Source: Castellaniella sp049650445 (lineage in GTDB: Bacteria > Pseudomonadota > Gammaproteobacteria > Burkholderiales > Burkholderiaceae_B). Taken from it: DNA of 64,000 bases. Positions 40,361 to 49,142 of the stretch are shown here, in pieces (positions within the stretch are counted from its first letter, which is position 1; every line of letters starts with the position of its first letter). A program made the translations under genes and the position numbers. The stretch is from the NCBI RefSeq assembly GCF_049650445.1, contig NZ_JBASAD010000037.1, positions 62,001 to 126,000 of the forward strand, given 5' to 3'. The notes under the pieces are model-generated. The model saw only the letters and a program-made list of their open reading frames with translations. It had not been told where the DNA came from and ran no database searches.

Positions 40361-41545
40361 CTAGAAAACCTCGAACAGCGCAGCCGCCCCCATGCCCCCG
40401 GCAATGCACATCGTCACGACGGCGTACCGTGCCTTGCGGCGCCGGCCTTCCAGCAGCACGTGACCCGCCAGCCGGGCGCCCGTCATGCCGAAGGGATGAC
40501 CGAGGGCAATGGCCCCGCCATTGACGTTCAGCCGTTCCGAGGGAATGCCCAGACGCCGCTGACAATAGAGCGACTGGGACGCGAAGGCCTCGTTGAGTTC
40601 CCACAGGTCGATGTCCTCGATCTTCAGCCCGTGCCGCTCCAGCAGACGCGGCACGGCGAAGACCGGGCCGATCCCCATTTCATCCGCCTCGCAGCCCGCA
40701 ATGGCGAAGCCCCGGAAGGCCCCCAGAGGCGACAGGCCCAGACGCTCGGCTTCCCGGGCCTCCATCAGCACGCAGGCCGAAGCTCCGTCCGAAAGCTGAG
40801 ACGCATTGCCGGCCGTGACGAATTGATCCGGCCCTCGGACCGGAGCCAGCGCCGCCAGAGCCTCGTAGGTCGTGCCGGGCCGGTTGCAGGTATCGGCCGC
40901 CACCGTGACCTCACGGTGGCTGACCACCCCGGTCGCCTTGTCGACGACGGCCATGGTCGTCGCACACGGCACGATTTCCTCGGCATACCGGCCCGCCTGC
41001 TGAGCCTCGTGGGCACGGCGCTGGCTTTCGACGGAAAAGCGGTCCTGGTCCTCGCGGCCGATGCCGTAACGCGCCGCCACGATGTCGGCGGTTTCCAGCA
41101 TGCTCATGTACAACGCCGGGTAATGCGCTTCGATCCAGGGGTCCAGTGTCGGGTCCGGCGCGCCCTGCGCGGGCCGGCGCAGCAGCGAGATGCTTTCGGC
41201 ACCGCCGGCGACGACCGCCTGGGTGCCGCCGGCGATGGCCCCCGCCGCTGCGGCAATCGCCTGCAGGCCCGAGGCGCAGAACCGGCTCACGGTCTGCCCC
41301 GCCACCGAGACGGGCAATCCGGCCCGGATGGCGGCTTGGCGGCCCAGGTTGCGGCCCGTGGCGCCTTCGGGATAACCGGTACCCAGGATCACATCCTCGA
41401 TCCGTCCCGGATCGATCCCGGCGCGATCCACGGCCGCCCGCACGGCGAAGGCGGCCAGCGCCGGCCCCGGCGTCAGATTGAATTCACCCCGATGCGACTT
41501 GGTGAGCGGCGTACGCGCGGTGGCAACGATGACGGCTTCACGCAT
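40361..41545 (-). CDS. thiolase family acetyl-CoA acyltransferase
   Basis: A 394-residue classical thiolase. The nucleophile is in VSRFCASGLQAIAAAAGAI (Cys near residue 90), the histidine in LGHPFGMTGARLAGH, and the second cysteine in TMCIAGGMGAAALFEVF, so all catalytic residues are present. It would cleave a 3-oxoacyl-CoA to acetyl-CoA plus a shortened acyl-CoA. It is the last gene of the operon that starts with the aminobenzoyl-CoA-type hydroxylase, just behind 3-hydroxyacyl-CoA dehydrogenase, which fits beta-oxidation of a ring-derived CoA ester. Confidence 0.92.
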   Translation of the reverse strand: MREAVIVATARTPLTKSHRGEFNLTPGPALAAFAVRAAVDRAGIDPGRIEDVILGTGYPEGATGRNLGRQAAIRAGLPVSVAGQTVSRFCASGLQAIAAAAGAIAGGTQAVVAGGAESISLLRRPAQGAPDPTLDPWIEAHYPALYMSMLETADIVAARYGIGREDQDRFSVESQRRAHEAQQAGRYAEEIVPCATTMAVVDKATGVVSHREVTVAADTCNRPGTTYEALAALAPVRGPDQFVTAGNASQLSDGASACVLMEAREAERLGLSPLGAFRGFAIAGCEADEMGIGPVFAVPRLLERHGLKIEDIDLWELNEAFASQSLYCQRRLGIPSERLNVNGGAIALGHPFGMTGARLAGHVLLEGRRRKARYAVVTMCIAGGMGAAALFEVF

Positions 41546-41556
41546 GGAGACTTCCT

Positions 41557-42900
41557 TCAGATCCGGTTCAGACTGGCAAAATCGCGGTTCTGCTCGACCA
41601 GTTGCAGCAACAAGGGCGAGGGCTGCCAGAACAGCGGGTCGTCCTGGGCGTACGACCGGATGTCGGCCAGGATCGCCGCCAGCCCCACGGTATCGCCGTA
41701 GTGCATCGGCCCGCCCAGATGCCGCGGAAAACCGTAGCCATGCAACAGCACGGCATCGACGTCCAGCGGGCGCAGCGCGATGCCTTCATGCACGACGTTG
41801 GCGCCCTCATTCACCATCGCAGCCATGTAGCGGCGCACGATTTCCTGTTCGTCGAAGGCGCGCGGCGTCGCGCCCGCACGGGCACGCTCGGCCTCGACGA
41901 TGGCCAGGACCTCGGGATCTTCGGTCCCGACGCGCGCACCCGGTTCATAGAGGTACCAGCCGCGCCCGGTCTTCTGCCCGAACCAGCCTCGTTCGCACAG
42001 GCGGTCGGCGATCTGCACGTAGCGCGCACGCGGATCACGCGTCGCCGCCTGGCGCTTGCGCATGGCCCAATTGATGTCGCCGCCGGCCAGGTCATAGACC
42101 TGGAACGGCCCCATGGGAAAGCCCAGGCCGCGCACGGCGGCGTCGATGGCGTAGGGCGAGGCGCCGTCCTCCATCATGACGTTGGCCGCCTGGCGGTAAG
42201 CAGCCAACATCCGGTTGCCGATAAAGCCGTCGCAGATCCCGGCGCGCACCGGAATCTTGCCCAGCCGCTTGGCCAGGTCAAAGGCGCTGGCGACCACGTC
42301 GGCGGCGACCTTCGCGGGCACGACGATCTCCAGCAGTTTCATCACGTGGGCGGGCGAAAAGAAATGCAGGCCGATGACGTCGGCGGGCCGCGAGGTGCCG
42401 GCCGCGATGACGTCCACGTCCAGGTAGGACGTATTGGTGGCCAGAATGGCGCCCGGCCGGCAAACACGGTCCAGTTCAGCAAACACCGCCTGCTTGACCG
42501 CCATGTCCTCGAAGGCGGCTTCGATCACCAGATCGACGTCCCGCAGCGCGGCATAGTCCGCCGAGCCGTCGAAGCGCGCCAGCGCGGCGTCGCGGTCTTC
42601 GGCCGGCAGGCGCTTGCGCGCCACCAGCCCGTCCAGGATCGCTTCGACGTTGGCGCGACCCCGCTGGACCCCGGCGGCGTCGCGCTCCACCTGGGTGACC
42701 TGATAGCCGGCTCGCAGGGCCGCCACGGCGATGCCCGCACCCATGGTGCCGCCGCCGACCACGCCGATGGCCCGGATGGCGCGAGGCACGGCCGCCTCAG
42801 CCTCCGGCACCCGGGCCACTTCGCCCTCGGCGAACGCCGCGTGGGCCAGCCCGGCGCGCCGCGCGTCATCCATTTCATCCGGAATCATCGGATCGGACAT
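41557..42900 (-). CDS. 3-hydroxyacyl-CoA dehydrogenase
   Basis: A 447-residue NAD-dependent dehydrogenase without an enoyl-CoA hydratase domain. The Rossmann motif GVVGGGTMGAGIAVAALRAG lies near residue 46, the catalytic region reads VIGLHFFSPAHVMKLLEIV with the family His in HFFSP, and CDGFIGNRMLAAYRQAAN leads the first C-terminal domain. A second C-terminal 3HCDH repeat (GPMHYGDTVGLAAI) follows. It stands between the RidA and thiolase genes, 11 bases before the thiolase. Confidence 0.92.
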   Translation of the reverse strand: MSDPMIPDEMDDARRAGLAHAAFAEGEVARVPEAEAAVPRAIRAIGVVGGGTMGAGIAVAALRAGYQVTQVERDAAGVQRGRANVEAILDGLVARKRLPAEDRDAALARFDGSADYAALRDVDLVIEAAFEDMAVKQAVFAELDRVCRPGAILATNTSYLDVDVIAAGTSRPADVIGLHFFSPAHVMKLLEIVVPAKVAADVVASAFDLAKRLGKIPVRAGICDGFIGNRMLAAYRQAANVMMEDGASPYAIDAAVRGLGFPMGPFQVYDLAGGDINWAMRKRQAATRDPRARYVQIADRLCERGWFGQKTGRGWYLYEPGARVGTEDPEVLAIVEAERARAGATPRAFDEQEIVRRYMAAMVNEGANVVHEGIALRPLDVDAVLLHGYGFPRHLGGPMHYGDTVGLAAILADIRSYAQDDPLFWQPSPLLLQLVEQNRDFASLNRI

Positions 42901-42908
42901 ACTCGGCC

Positions 42909-43301
42909 TCAGTCGGGAATGACGGCGGTGACTTCGATCTCGACCTTGGCGCGGTCCTCGATCAGTGCGGCGACTTCGACGGCGGTCATGGCGGCGTTGA
43001 AGCTGCCGATGAGCTCGCGAAACGCCTTGCCGATCTCCGGATAGGCCGCGACGTATTCATTCTTGTCGGTCACGTACCAGGTCATGCGGACGATGTGTTC
43101 GGGCTTGGCGCCGGCCTCGTGCAGCACTTCGACGATATTCTGCAGCGCCTGGCGCACCTGTCCGGCCATGTCGTCCGTATGGAACACGCTGTGAGCGTCC
43201 CAGCCGATCATGCCCGCCACGAACACCATGCGGCCGCGCACGGCCACGCCATTGGAATAACCCTTGGGACGCGGCCAGCCGGGAGGAAGCAGGATTTGCA
43301 T
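42909..43301 (-). CDS. RidA family (YjgF/YER057c/UK114) protein, probably lacking the canonical Arg
   Basis: A 130-residue protein of the Rid fold (PKGYSNGVAVRGRMVFVAGM, VRMTWYVTDKNEYVAAY, and the terminal VEIEVTAVIPD). In RidA proper a conserved arginine in ARSCVEVA binds the carboxylate of an enamine/imine; here the aligned stretch is AAMTAVEVAAL, with Met in that place. It therefore probably belongs to another Rid subfamily and may hydrolyse an imine of a CoA-bound intermediate. AAGGAG precedes the ATG. It sits between thioesterase and dehydrogenase genes. Confidence 0.85.
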   Translation of the reverse strand: MQILLPPGWPRPKGYSNGVAVRGRMVFVAGMIGWDAHSVFHTDDMAGQVRQALQNIVEVLHEAGAKPEHIVRMTWYVTDKNEYVAAYPEIGKAFRELIGSFNAAMTAVEVAALIEDRAKVEIEVTAVIPD

Positions 43302-43382
43302 GAGAATTCTCCTTATCGAAACAACGAAACGAAACTACAGCCTAAAGCGGGAAAGTGGGAAAAATGGCCCCTGGGCGCTGCC

Positions 43383-43862
43383 TCAGACCGCCGGGGTGGA
43401 CGCCGCCAGTGCGGCACGCACGTCCTCGGGCAAGGCGATGGCGCGGTGCGCGTCCAGATCCGTAAACACCAGAACCTGACGCGAAGCGACCCGCAGAACC
43501 CCGTCTCCACGGGCCTCCAGCGCCAGCGTCAGCGACTTGCCACCGATCCGTTCGACGGCCACGCTGAACGTCAGGGTCTCCCCCATCCGGGCGATGGCGC
43601 GAAAATCGCATTCCAGACGCACGATGGGCAGGCCGATGCGGCGCGGCCCCAGCATGTCCGCATAGGAAATACCCAGCCCTTCGGTGAACCAGTCCTCGAC
43701 CAGTTGATTGAACAGCACGAGGTATTGGGGAAAGAACACGATGCCGGCCGGATCGCAATGCGAGAACCGGATCCGGTAATCACGTTCGAAGCGCGCAGCG
43801 GGCGGGCCGCCCGCGACATCCTGGGAAAGGCCGCGCGGCGCTTGCATCGACGGGTCAGCCAT
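43383..43862 (-). CDS. acyl-CoA thioesterase (4HBT hotdog fold)
   Basis: A 159-residue hotdog protein of the 4-hydroxybenzoyl-CoA thioesterase type: YRIRFSHCDPAGIVFFPQYL (with the active-site Asp in HCDPAG), then LFNQLVEDWFTEGLGISYAD and LPIVRLECDFRAIARMGETL. It would release a free acid from an aromatic or cyclic CoA ester. The start overlaps the preceding dehydrogenase gene by eight bases. Within the operon it follows the hydroxylase and octopine-type dehydrogenase genes. Confidence 0.88.
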   Translation of the reverse strand: MADPSMQAPRGLSQDVAGGPPAARFERDYRIRFSHCDPAGIVFFPQYLVLFNQLVEDWFTEGLGISYADMLGPRRIGLPIVRLECDFRAIARMGETLTFSVAVERIGGKSLTLALEARGDGVLRVASRQVLVFTDLDAHRAIALPEDVRAALAASTPAV

Positions 43863-44919
43863 CCTGCAACCTCTGCTTCAGTGCCTCGCGCGAAAGCGTG
43901 GCCATGCCCAGACCTTCCAGGCTGCGAGGCCCGCTGCGCAAGTCGCGCCCCAGGAAGGCGCCCACCAGCGCCAGCAAACCGTGCGCGACGGGCGCATCCA
44001 CCCCCGCGTAGCGCGCCGCCGAGGCCAGGAAGCACAAGCCCGTCTCCGTATCCTCGGTGATGTAGCGGTGGCTGTACAAATCGATGTGCTCGCGCCAATC
44101 ACCCGATTCGACCAGTTGCCGGTGCGAATCCCCGTACATCCAGCGGTCATTGAGATAGTGATCGGACAAGGGGTAGTGCGGACCCGCATAGTCCAGGGCT
44201 TCCCGCACCGCGATCCGCTCCTGATCCAGCCGATCCGTGACAGCGCGCACGGCCCGCTGCGTGCCTTCGTTGTGAATGTCCCAGCGCTCGAAGTGCTGCA
44301 ACGGCGCCGCGTTCATGACCATCAGCGGCGGATGGATCACGGGGCCGGCATTCATCAGGGCGCCGGACAGCGCATCGCCACAGGCATGCACCGCAGGATA
44401 AGCCCGGCGGATCACCTCGATCGCATGCGCCTCCCGACGTTGCGGATAGACCCCGGTCGGCAGGCGCACGGCGCGCATGGTGATGCGGACCTCCCGGGGC
44501 CCCTGCTTGCGGGCCAGATAAGGCAGCGTGCCGGTTTCAGCCCAGGCCACGTCCGCCCGGCAGCCCGCCTCGCGCACGAGCCCCGCCATCACGTAGCTGC
44601 CGAACGTGCCTGGCGGCAGAAAAACCACCTGGCCGTCCGACAAATGCGGCGCCATGGCGCGGGCGATGTCCGCCTGCGCCGTGGCCGGCACCGGCGCCAC
44701 GATGAGCTCGGCACCGCGCACCACCGGAGCGATATCGGCCGACACCTGGGCCAGCCGCACTTCGCGCAGTCCGGCCTGGTCTTTCAACAGCAGACCCTGC
44801 GCCGCTTCCGCCAGCGCCTGCGCATCGCGCCGCCACAAGCGGACCTCGTGCCCCGCTTCGGCCAGGTCGGCCGCTGCGGCGTAACAGCCATTGCCGCCAC
44901 CCAGTATCGCAATCTTCAT
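43855..44919 (-). CDS. NAD/NADP octopine/nopaline dehydrogenase family protein
   Basis: A 354-residue protein with an N-terminal nucleotide-binding fold (MKIAILGGGNGCYAAAADLA) and a C-terminal octopine-dehydrogenase domain (ALMNAGPVIHPPLMVMNAAP, with the conserved His; DIHNEGTQRAVRAV). Known members reductively join a 2-oxo acid to an amino acid or act on related imines. Its presence in an aromatic CoA operon is unusual; it may reduce an imine/oxo intermediate formed from the amino group. AGAGGAG precedes the ATG. Substrate unknown. Confidence 0.85.
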   Translation of the reverse strand: MKIAILGGGNGCYAAAADLAEAGHEVRLWRRDAQALAEAAQGLLLKDQAGLREVRLAQVSADIAPVVRGAELIVAPVPATAQADIARAMAPHLSDGQVVFLPPGTFGSYVMAGLVREAGCRADVAWAETGTLPYLARKQGPREVRITMRAVRLPTGVYPQRREAHAIEVIRRAYPAVHACGDALSGALMNAGPVIHPPLMVMNAAPLQHFERWDIHNEGTQRAVRAVTDRLDQERIAVREALDYAGPHYPLSDHYLNDRWMYGDSHRQLVESGDWREHIDLYSHRYITEDTETGLCFLASAARYAGVDAPVAHGLLALVGAFLGRDLRSGPRSLEGLGMATLSREALKQRLQDG

Positions 44920-44943
44920 TGCACGCTCCTCTACCGATCCGGA

Positions 44944-47280
44944 TCAGGCCGAGCCTGCAGCCGCCTGGATCGCCTTCTCCCGTGCGAAATTGCTTTCCAT
45001 CTGGACCTTGGCCGTACGGTATTGCTTCGGCCACGCCACGCCGGCATAGCCGATCTTGGCCGCTTCGGTCAGCGTCCAGGCCGGATTGGCCAGGTGCGGA
45101 CGCGCCACCGCGCACAGATCGGCCCGGCCTGCGGCCAGGATGCTGTTGACGTGATCGGCCTCGCTGATCGCGCCCACCGCGATCGTGGCAATGCCGACTT
45201 CCTGTCGAATCCGGTCCGCAAACGGCGTCTGGAACATGCGCCCGTAGGTGGGCTTTTCCCGCTTGCTCACCTGACCGGAGGACACGTCGATCATGTCGGC
45301 ACCGGCCTGCTTGAAGGCGCGCGCGATCTCCACGGCGTCTGCGGGCGTGATGCCGCCCTCGACCCAGTCATGCGCGGAAATACGCACCGACATCGGCTTG
45401 TCCTGGGGCCAGACCGCACGCACCGCCTCGAAGACTTCCAGCGGATAGCGCAGCCGGTTGGCCAGCGAACCGCCGTACTCGTCCGTGCGCTGGTTGGTCA
45501 GCGGCGAGATGAAGGCCGACAGCAGGTAGCCGTGGGCGCAGTGCAGTTCCAGCCAGTCTGCGCCGGCCTCGTCGGCGGCACGCGCCGAATCCACGAACTG
45601 CGCCTTGACCGTCGCCAGTTCGGCCGGCGTCATGGCCCGCGAGACCTGGCTGACACCCTCCAGATATTGCTGCGGCGAGGCCGAGATCAGAGGCCAGTTG
45701 CCCTCGGTCAGGGGCTGGTCAATGCCTTCCCAGGCCAGACGCGTCGAAGCCTTGGCGCCCGCGTGACCGATCTGGATGCCGAACTTGGCATCGGTATTGT
45801 CGTGGATCCAATCGGCGATCCGCTTGAACGCCGCCGTGTGTTCCGGCTTGTACAGACCCGGGCAGCCCGGGGTGATGCGGCCCTCGGGGCTGACGCAGGT
45901 CATCTCGGCGAACACCAGGCCCGCGCCGCCCTGGGCGCGTGCGCCCAGGTGCACCAGGTGGTAATCGCCCACCGTGCCGTCCTCGGCCGAATACTGCGCC
46001 ATCGGCGAGACCACGACGCGGTTCTTCAGCGTCAGGCCGCGCACCGTCCAGGGCGTGAACATCGGCGGCGGGACATGACCGGCGACTGCGGGCACGTTGG
46101 CGTGCTCGGCAAACCAGCGTTCGTAGCCTTCCAGCCATTCCTTGTCGCGCAGCCGCAGGTTTTCATGACTGATGCGCTGGCTGCGCGTCAGCATGGAATA
46201 CATGAATTGCTCGGGCTCGAACTGGTCGCAATAGCGTTCGCCGCAGACCTCGAACCACTCCATTGCGTTCCAGGCCGCGTTCTGCAGGCGCAGGGTCTCG
46301 ATGCGTCGGGCTTCCTGGTAGGCCGTCAGCACTTCGGGGATGTGCGCGGCATCGTCGCCCAGAAGCTGGAACTGGCGCGTGAGTTCGATCGCGTCCTCGA
46401 TCGCCAGCTTGGTGCCCGAGCCGATCGCGAAGTGCGCCGTGTGCACCGCGTCGCCCATCAGCACGACGTGGCTGCCGTGCTTGTTCTTCAACCACCAATG
46501 CTCGCACACCACGCGCTGGAAGTTCAGCCACGCCGCGCCGCGCTGGTGACGCGCGTTGGTCATCAGTTTGGCGCCTTCCAGATTGCCCTCGTTGAACAAC
46601 TGCTCGCAGAAAGCGATCGACTGCGGCTGATCGGCCTTGTCCAGACCGTGGGCTTTCCAGACGTGCTCGGGGCATTCGACGATGAAGGTGGTGGTGTTTT
46701 CGTCGAACTTGTAAATGTGCGCCTGGAACCAGCCGTGCTCGGTCTTGCGGAAGTCGAAGGTGAAGGCGTCGTAGAGCTTGTTCGTGCCCAGCCAGATGTA
46801 GCGGTTCGGGCGGACGACGATGTCCGGCTGAAAGACCTCGGCGTACTTGTCGCGCATCTTGGAGAAGATGCCGTCGCTGGCGATGATCAGGTCTGCGTCC
46901 GGATAGTCCTCGTCGGAGTCCACCTCGGTCTCGAAGACCAGCTTGACCCCCAGTTGCTCACAGCGCGCCTGCAGGATGTTCAGCAGCTTTTTGCGGCCAA
47001 TGCCCACGAAACCGTGGCCGCCCGAGCGAATGGTGCGACCCTTAAAGAGCAGATCGATGTCGTCCCAGTGGTTGAAGGCTTCCTGGATCTCGTCGGCCGT
47101 CTCACGGTCCCACTGGCGCATATTGTCCATGGTCGCGTCGGAGAACACGACCCCCCAGCCAAACGTGTCATACGGGCGATTGCGCTCGACGACGGTGACG
47201 TCGTGCCCCGCGTTCAATTTCTTCATGAGCAAGGCCAGATACAGGCCCGCGGGCCCACCACCGATGCAAACGATCTTCAT
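44944..47280 (-). CDS. FAD monooxygenase-OYE fusion: 2-aminobenzoyl-CoA monooxygenase/reductase or salicylyl-CoA 5-hydroxylase type
   Basis: A 778-residue fusion. Residues 1-385 are a single-component flavin monooxygenase (MKIVCIGGGPAGLYLALLMK; VVLMGDAVHTAHFAIGSGTK with the GD motif). Residues 395-770 are an Old Yellow Enzyme domain (FTPWTVRGLTLKNRVVVSPM, GADWLELHCAHGYLLSAFIS, TDEYGGSLANRLR). This architecture is shared by Azoarcus 2-aminobenzoyl-CoA monooxygenase/reductase and by proteins named salicylyl-CoA 5-hydroxylase. It would hydroxylate and partly reduce the ring of an aromatic CoA ester. It is the first gene of the operon behind the promoter at 47372-47400, and AGGAGAGACGAG precedes the ATG. 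Confidence 0.88.
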   Translation of the reverse strand: MKIVCIGGGPAGLYLALLMKKLNAGHDVTVVERNRPYDTFGWGVVFSDATMDNMRQWDRETADEIQEAFNHWDDIDLLFKGRTIRSGGHGFVGIGRKKLLNILQARCEQLGVKLVFETEVDSDEDYPDADLIIASDGIFSKMRDKYAEVFQPDIVVRPNRYIWLGTNKLYDAFTFDFRKTEHGWFQAHIYKFDENTTTFIVECPEHVWKAHGLDKADQPQSIAFCEQLFNEGNLEGAKLMTNARHQRGAAWLNFQRVVCEHWWLKNKHGSHVVLMGDAVHTAHFAIGSGTKLAIEDAIELTRQFQLLGDDAAHIPEVLTAYQEARRIETLRLQNAAWNAMEWFEVCGERYCDQFEPEQFMYSMLTRSQRISHENLRLRDKEWLEGYERWFAEHANVPAVAGHVPPPMFTPWTVRGLTLKNRVVVSPMAQYSAEDGTVGDYHLVHLGARAQGGAGLVFAEMTCVSPEGRITPGCPGLYKPEHTAAFKRIADWIHDNTDAKFGIQIGHAGAKASTRLAWEGIDQPLTEGNWPLISASPQQYLEGVSQVSRAMTPAELATVKAQFVDSARAADEAGADWLELHCAHGYLLSAFISPLTNQRTDEYGGSLANRLRYPLEVFEAVRAVWPQDKPMSVRISAHDWVEGGITPADAVEIARAFKQAGADMIDVSSGQVSKREKPTYGRMFQTPFADRIRQEVGIATIAVGAISEADHVNSILAAGRADLCAVARPHLANPAWTLTEAAKIGYAGVAWPKQYRTAKVQMESNFAREKAIQAAAGSA

Positions 47281-47371
47281 CTCGTCTCTCCTGCTGTCGT
47301 AGAAAGAATTCCAGACGCCGGCACCTCTGCCGGTTCGGCCGAAACTCTAGGATTATTGTTTATTTCTATTT

Positions 47372-47400
47372 AATTTACTTATAAAGCAATTGCCTGTCAA
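47372..47400 (-). promoter_or_regulatory. predicted sigma-70 promoter of the 47280-40361 operon
   Basis: On the minus strand TTGACA (47395-47400) and TAAATT (47372-47377) are separated by 17 bases, in a markedly AT-rich stretch of otherwise GC-rich DNA. About 90 bases separate it from the start of the hydroxylase gene. The -35 box is perfect and the -10 matches at four of six positions. The interval also contains a loose inverted repeat (ATTGTTTAT and ATAAAGCAAT) that could bind a regulator. Confidence 0.6.
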
Positions 47401-47433
47401 TCCATCATTCGGAATAAACATGCGCGCAGCGCC

Positions 47434-47946
47434 TCAGTCCTTGGTCGGAGGAACCGGCGATTCGCCGAAACCCACCTGGTGGTAATCGCGGTTGAAATAC
47501 ACCAGGCCTCCTCGCCCCGCACCGCGCTGGACGCCCTGGACCTCGCAGAGAAAGATGCTGTGCGAGCCGACCGTGCTGGTGTTCGTGATGCTGCAATCAA
47601 AGCTGACGAGGGCGCAGTCAAGCAGCGGACTGCCCGTGGCAAGCCGTCCCCACTGCACGCGGTCGAAGCGCTCGCTCATCGAGAATTCACGGTTCGCGAA
47701 CAGAGCCGGCGCATCCTTGTTGCCTGCACCGAGAACGTTGACGCACAAGACCTCGTTACCCTCGAAGAACCGGTGCGCAAAAGACGAACGGTTCATGCAC
47801 ACCAGCAGCGTGGGCGGCTGGTCCGTCACGCTGCATACTGCGGTCGCGGTGAAGCCAGCCAGGCCGCAGGGGCCGTCGGTGGTGATGATGTTGACCGCGC
47901 CAGCCAGCATGGCCATTGCGTTGCGAAAGGCGTTGACGTCTGCCAC
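47434..47946 (-). CDS. flavin reductase (IacG/HpaC-like)
   Basis: A 170-residue flavin reductase-like protein: FRNAMAMLAGAVNIITTDGP, GFTATAVCSVTDQPPTLLVC, REFSMSERFDRVQWG, ending YFNRDYHQVG. Such proteins use NAD(P)H to make free FADH2 or FMNH2 for a separate oxygenase. The GTG at 47946 has AAGGAG seven bases upstream; the frame is open further up but overlaps the SDR gene. In the IacA/IacB/IacE context it matches IacG, the auxiliary reductase of indole-3-acetate monooxygenase. Confidence 0.88.
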   Translation of the reverse strand: MADVNAFRNAMAMLAGAVNIITTDGPCGLAGFTATAVCSVTDQPPTLLVCMNRSSFAHRFFEGNEVLCVNVLGAGNKDAPALFANREFSMSERFDRVQWGRLATGSPLLDCALVSFDCSITNTSTVGSHSIFLCEVQGVQRGAGRGGLVYFNRDYHQVGFGESPVPPTKD

Positions 47947-47977
47947 GGCGTTCTCCTTGGGGGCGACCTGAGGGCGG

Positions 47978-48718
47978 CTAGCGCATGAAAAGGCCGCCGT
48001 TGACGTCCCAGGTGGCACCGTTGACGAAACCGGCATCCCGGGCGGCGAGCCGGACGACCAGATCGGCCACGAAGCGCGGATCTCCCAGGCGCCGCACGGG
48101 GATGCCCTGCACGATCTGTTCCAGCTTTTCGGGCGGGACGAGCGCATGCACCGAAGGCAGATCCATGGGGCCGGGCGAAATCGCGTTGGCGGTGACGCCG
48201 CGAGGCCCCAGCTCCCGCGCGAAAATCTTGGTGAGAGTGACGATCGCCCCCTTCGAGCATGCATAATGCGCCCCGGTGGCCGTGCCACCGTTCTGACCGG
48301 CCAGGGAGCCCATATTGATCAGGCGCCCATAGCCCGCCCGAGCCATGTGTGCCCCCACGACCTGACAGCCGAACAGCGTGCCGCGCAGATTGGTGGCCAG
48401 CACCGCATCGAACTCCTCGGGGCTGATGTCCATCACCGGCGTGGCCTTGGTCATGGCGGCATTGTTGACCAGGACGTGCAACTGGCCCCAGCGGTCCAGG
48501 GTGGCGGCCAGCGCCGCCTCGAAGTCCGGCTTGCGGGTGACGTCGAGCGGCAGGGGCAGCACCCGTTCGCCTCCGGCGTCGATGTGCGCCGCCGCCTGCT
48601 CTGCCAGGTCCAGCCGATGGTCGGTGATGACCACCTTGTACCCGGCCGCGTGCAACGCGTGCGCGATGGCCAGCCCCAACCCCTGGGCGGCGCCGGTCAC
48701 GAGGGCGATCTGATCCAT
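47978..48718 (-). CDS. SDR family oxidoreductase (IacE-like)
   Basis: A 246-residue classical SDR with TGAAQGLG at 8-15, NNAA at about 85, Ser-x12-YACSK (ATGAHYACSKGAIVTLTKIF), and the typical end TWDVNGGLFMR. AGGAG precedes the ATG at 48718; the frame upstream to 48790 is not needed. The neighbourhood (IacA-, IacB- and IacG-like genes) points to IacE, which converts 2-hydroxyindole-3-acetate to dioxindole-3-acetate. The specific role is inferred from that context. Confidence 0.85.
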   Translation of the reverse strand: MDQIALVTGAAQGLGLAIAHALHAAGYKVVITDHRLDLAEQAAAHIDAGGERVLPLPLDVTRKPDFEAALAATLDRWGQLHVLVNNAAMTKATPVMDISPEEFDAVLATNLRGTLFGCQVVGAHMARAGYGRLINMGSLAGQNGGTATGAHYACSKGAIVTLTKIFARELGPRGVTANAISPGPMDLPSVHALVPPEKLEQIVQGIPVRRLGDPRFVADLVVRLAARDAGFVNGATWDVNGGLFMR

Positions 48719-48749
48719 GATGTCTCTCCTGTGGGCTCGGAGCCCGGTA

Positions 48750-49106
48750 TCAATCGATGACCAGTTCCCGGCCGATGCGGGCCTCGACACGCATGTACTT
48801 CCAAAGCTTGTGCGCGCCGTCGCCCACGGGCGTGACGCGGAACAGATTGCAGGCCGCAGTCACGGTATCGTAATCCGGCACGTCCGCCAGCACATAGGTG
48901 GTCCAGGGAAACTGGACCGAAGGGCCGACCATGATCTGGTCATCGTCCAGATTGCCCAGCACGCGCACGCCGGGCAGGTCCCGGATGCCACGCATCATGG
49001 CCAGAAAGGCCACCCACACGTCTTTCATGTCCTGCGCGCTGCCGTCCATGAAATTCTGATTGACGCCGATGCAGAACAGCACGCGCAGCGATTTTTTGTT
49101 TTCCAT
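48750..49106 (-). CDS. IacB-like small protein
   Basis: A 118-residue protein (SLRVLFCIGVNQNFMDGSAQ, WVAFLAMMRGIRDLPGVRVLG, VADVPDYDTVTAACNLFRV, WKYMRVEARIGRELV) with the length and style of IacB, a dimeric alpha-beta barrel-like protein of unknown function found beside IacA in indole-3-acetate operons. No catalytic motif can be pointed out. CAGGAG precedes the ATG. It lies between the monooxygenase and SDR genes, 36 bases behind the former. Confidence 0.65.
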   Translation of the reverse strand: MENKKSLRVLFCIGVNQNFMDGSAQDMKDVWVAFLAMMRGIRDLPGVRVLGNLDDDQIMVGPSVQFPWTTYVLADVPDYDTVTAACNLFRVTPVGDGAHKLWKYMRVEARIGRELVID

Positions 49107-49142
49107 GACATTCTCCTGGGGAGGGATTGAAGTGGATGTGGA

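Noticed and set aside
43981..47373. 1130-codon open frame on the plus strand
   Set aside because: It lies antisense to the octopine-type dehydrogenase and the monooxygenase-OYE gene. Its composition (His, Arg, Gly, Gln rich) is that of a high-GC shadow frame with no domain.
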